A stretch of 64,000 bases of DNA. Source: Thermohahella caldifontis (GTDB lineage Bacteria > Pseudomonadota > Gammaproteobacteria > Pseudomonadales > Oleiphilaceae). Location: contig NZ_CP154858.1 of assembly GCF_041153465.1 (NCBI RefSeq), forward strand, positions 1,922,001-1,986,000, given 5' to 3'. Under the pieces are notes generated by a model, which ran no database searches, was not told the origin of the DNA, and saw only the letters and a list, made by a program, of their open reading frames with translations. The position numbers were made by a program, and so were the translations under genes. Below are positions 63,404 to 64,000 of this stretch, piece after piece (the stretch's first letter is position 1; each line of letters begins with the position of its first letter).

Positions 63404-63432
63404 GATTTCGCATTCGGAATACCAGGTACGGT

Positions 63433-64000
63433 ATGGCCTTCTTTTCATTTTTTACCCACAAGCCGCGTTCAAATTGGCTTGAATGTGTTCGTATTTGTAT
63501 TCGTCACAGCCTATGCCTGCTCGCGCTCCTGCTGCCCATGCCGGCAACCGCCGTGCAGACGGCCGCGCACATGCCTCTCAAGGCAGGCCTGAGCGCCAGC
63601 ACCCTTGCACAGTCCAAACAGTGGCGCCACCTGCTGCACTATCACCAGGTGGGTTTCCTCGCACCTGACCGGAGCCAGGTGGACGACCCCGACTTCTTCC
63701 TGTCACCCGAGGGGGCGACAAATCCGGAAGCCGAGCTGATCGCCACCTACGAAGCACTACAAAGCAACCGCAATGACGCACGCTGCCGCTTTCCCGCCCG
63801 CCTCCACTGGCTCAATCAGCAGCTGAGCGACCCCATACCGCAGGGCAACTGTCCGGACTTCGAGAAATGGCGGGATGAAATTGATGCTGCAGGGCTGACG
63901 CTCATTTTTCCCGCGGCCTATCTCAACAGCCCCTCGTCCATGTTCGGTCATACCCTGATGCGGATTGACAGCCGAAACCGCAAGAGCGACCTGTTGGACT
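63433..64000 (+). CDS. DUF4105/Lnb N-terminal domain protein, 3' end cut by window edge
   Basis: Open from an ATG at 63433 (AGGT before it) to the window end, about 189 residues. An N-terminal membrane or signal segment (HSLCLLALLLPMPATAVQ) is followed by the DUF4105/Lnb pattern: QWRHLLHYHQVGFLAPDRSQVDDPDFFLSPEG, CRFPARLHWLNQQL and the diagnostic NSPSSMFGHTLMRIDSRNRK. The domain contains a cysteine-histidine pair (SSMFGHT) related to NlpC-type thiol enzymes. Such proteins reach 500-600 residues, so most lies beyond the window. Confidence 0.85.
   Translation, partial: MAFFSFFTHKPRSNWLECVRICIRHSLCLLALLLPMPATAVQTAAHMPLKAGLSASTLAQSKQWRHLLHYHQVGFLAPDRSQVDDPDFFLSPEGATNPEAELIATYEALQSNRNDARCRFPARLHWLNQQLSDPIPQGNCPDFEKWRDEIDAAGLTLIFPAAYLNSPSSMFGHTLMRIDSRNRKSDLLD

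Noticed and set aside
1..64000. CRISPR array or prophage
   Set aside because: No regularly spaced direct repeats with unique spacers and no phage structural genes were seen; the attC sites are the only repeated recombination sites.

Overview
This is a GC-rich bacterial chromosome segment from a gammaproteobacterium. The evidence is a recC-recB-recD operon, an Rsd/AlgQ anti-sigma factor, a ribosome modulation factor homologue, a gamma-type gshA, narX/narL and a DUF3015 protein. The gene mix (Rsd next to a FliL-like protein, DUF2959, cytochrome c5, PEP-CTERM) resembles marine or environmental Pseudomonadales/Oceanospirillales-like lineages. I cannot name a genus from sequence alone.

Layout. 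1-6.1 kb: a cut-off DUF2931 lipoprotein, a PhoA-type alkaline phosphatase with a Pho-box-like repeat, a 7TM diguanylate cyclase and an MsbA-like exporter. 6.3-8.7 kb: a NarX/NarL-type two-component pair. 8.8-13.8 kb: an SDR oxidoreductase, a glutathione transferase, a PEP-CTERM protein, a WD40 lipoprotein, Rsd, a FliL-like protein and an RMF-like protein. 14-25.4 kb: gshA-tex, a REC-GGDEF-EAL protein, rep helicase, a zinc peptidase, a CDF metal transporter, YchJ, a deaminase and a DUF2959 lipoprotein. 25.5-31.4 kb: duplicated periplasmic binding proteins, sdaA, two cold-shock genes with duplicated promoter and leader, and a TatD nuclease. 31.5-41.5 kb: a Gld-type ABC exporter operon, another binding protein, cytochrome c5 and a large pullulanase lipoprotein. 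41.6-46.1 kb: an AT-richer accessory island. 46.1-55.3 kb: a hypothetical gene, then recD, recB and recC read on the minus strand. 55.4-62.5 kb: tRNA-Arg(CCG), then a LacI-regulated beta-glucoside/oligosaccharide uptake and hydrolysis operon. 62.9-64 kb: a DUF3015 protein and the start of an Lnb-type DUF4105 protein.

The accessory island is the most interesting part. It is a decayed chromosomal integron: a truncated integrase gene on the minus strand with a LexA-type box still at its promoter, an attI-like core site, four gene cassettes on the plus strand separated by attC-like sites, and an IS3-family insertion that ends the array. The four cassette proteins and two small ORFs lying where the integrase catalytic domain should be are unrecognised.

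A second window-wide signal is that seven genes (diguanylate cyclase, tex, REC-GGDEF-EAL, recD, recB, the sugar ABC ATPase, intI remnant) are each broken by bases missing from a homopolymer run. Restoring one base (two in the GGDEF gene) gives a full-length family member. The shared pattern points to homopolymer under-calling in the sequence rather than seven real pseudogenes, so I annotate the six conserved genes as probably functional.
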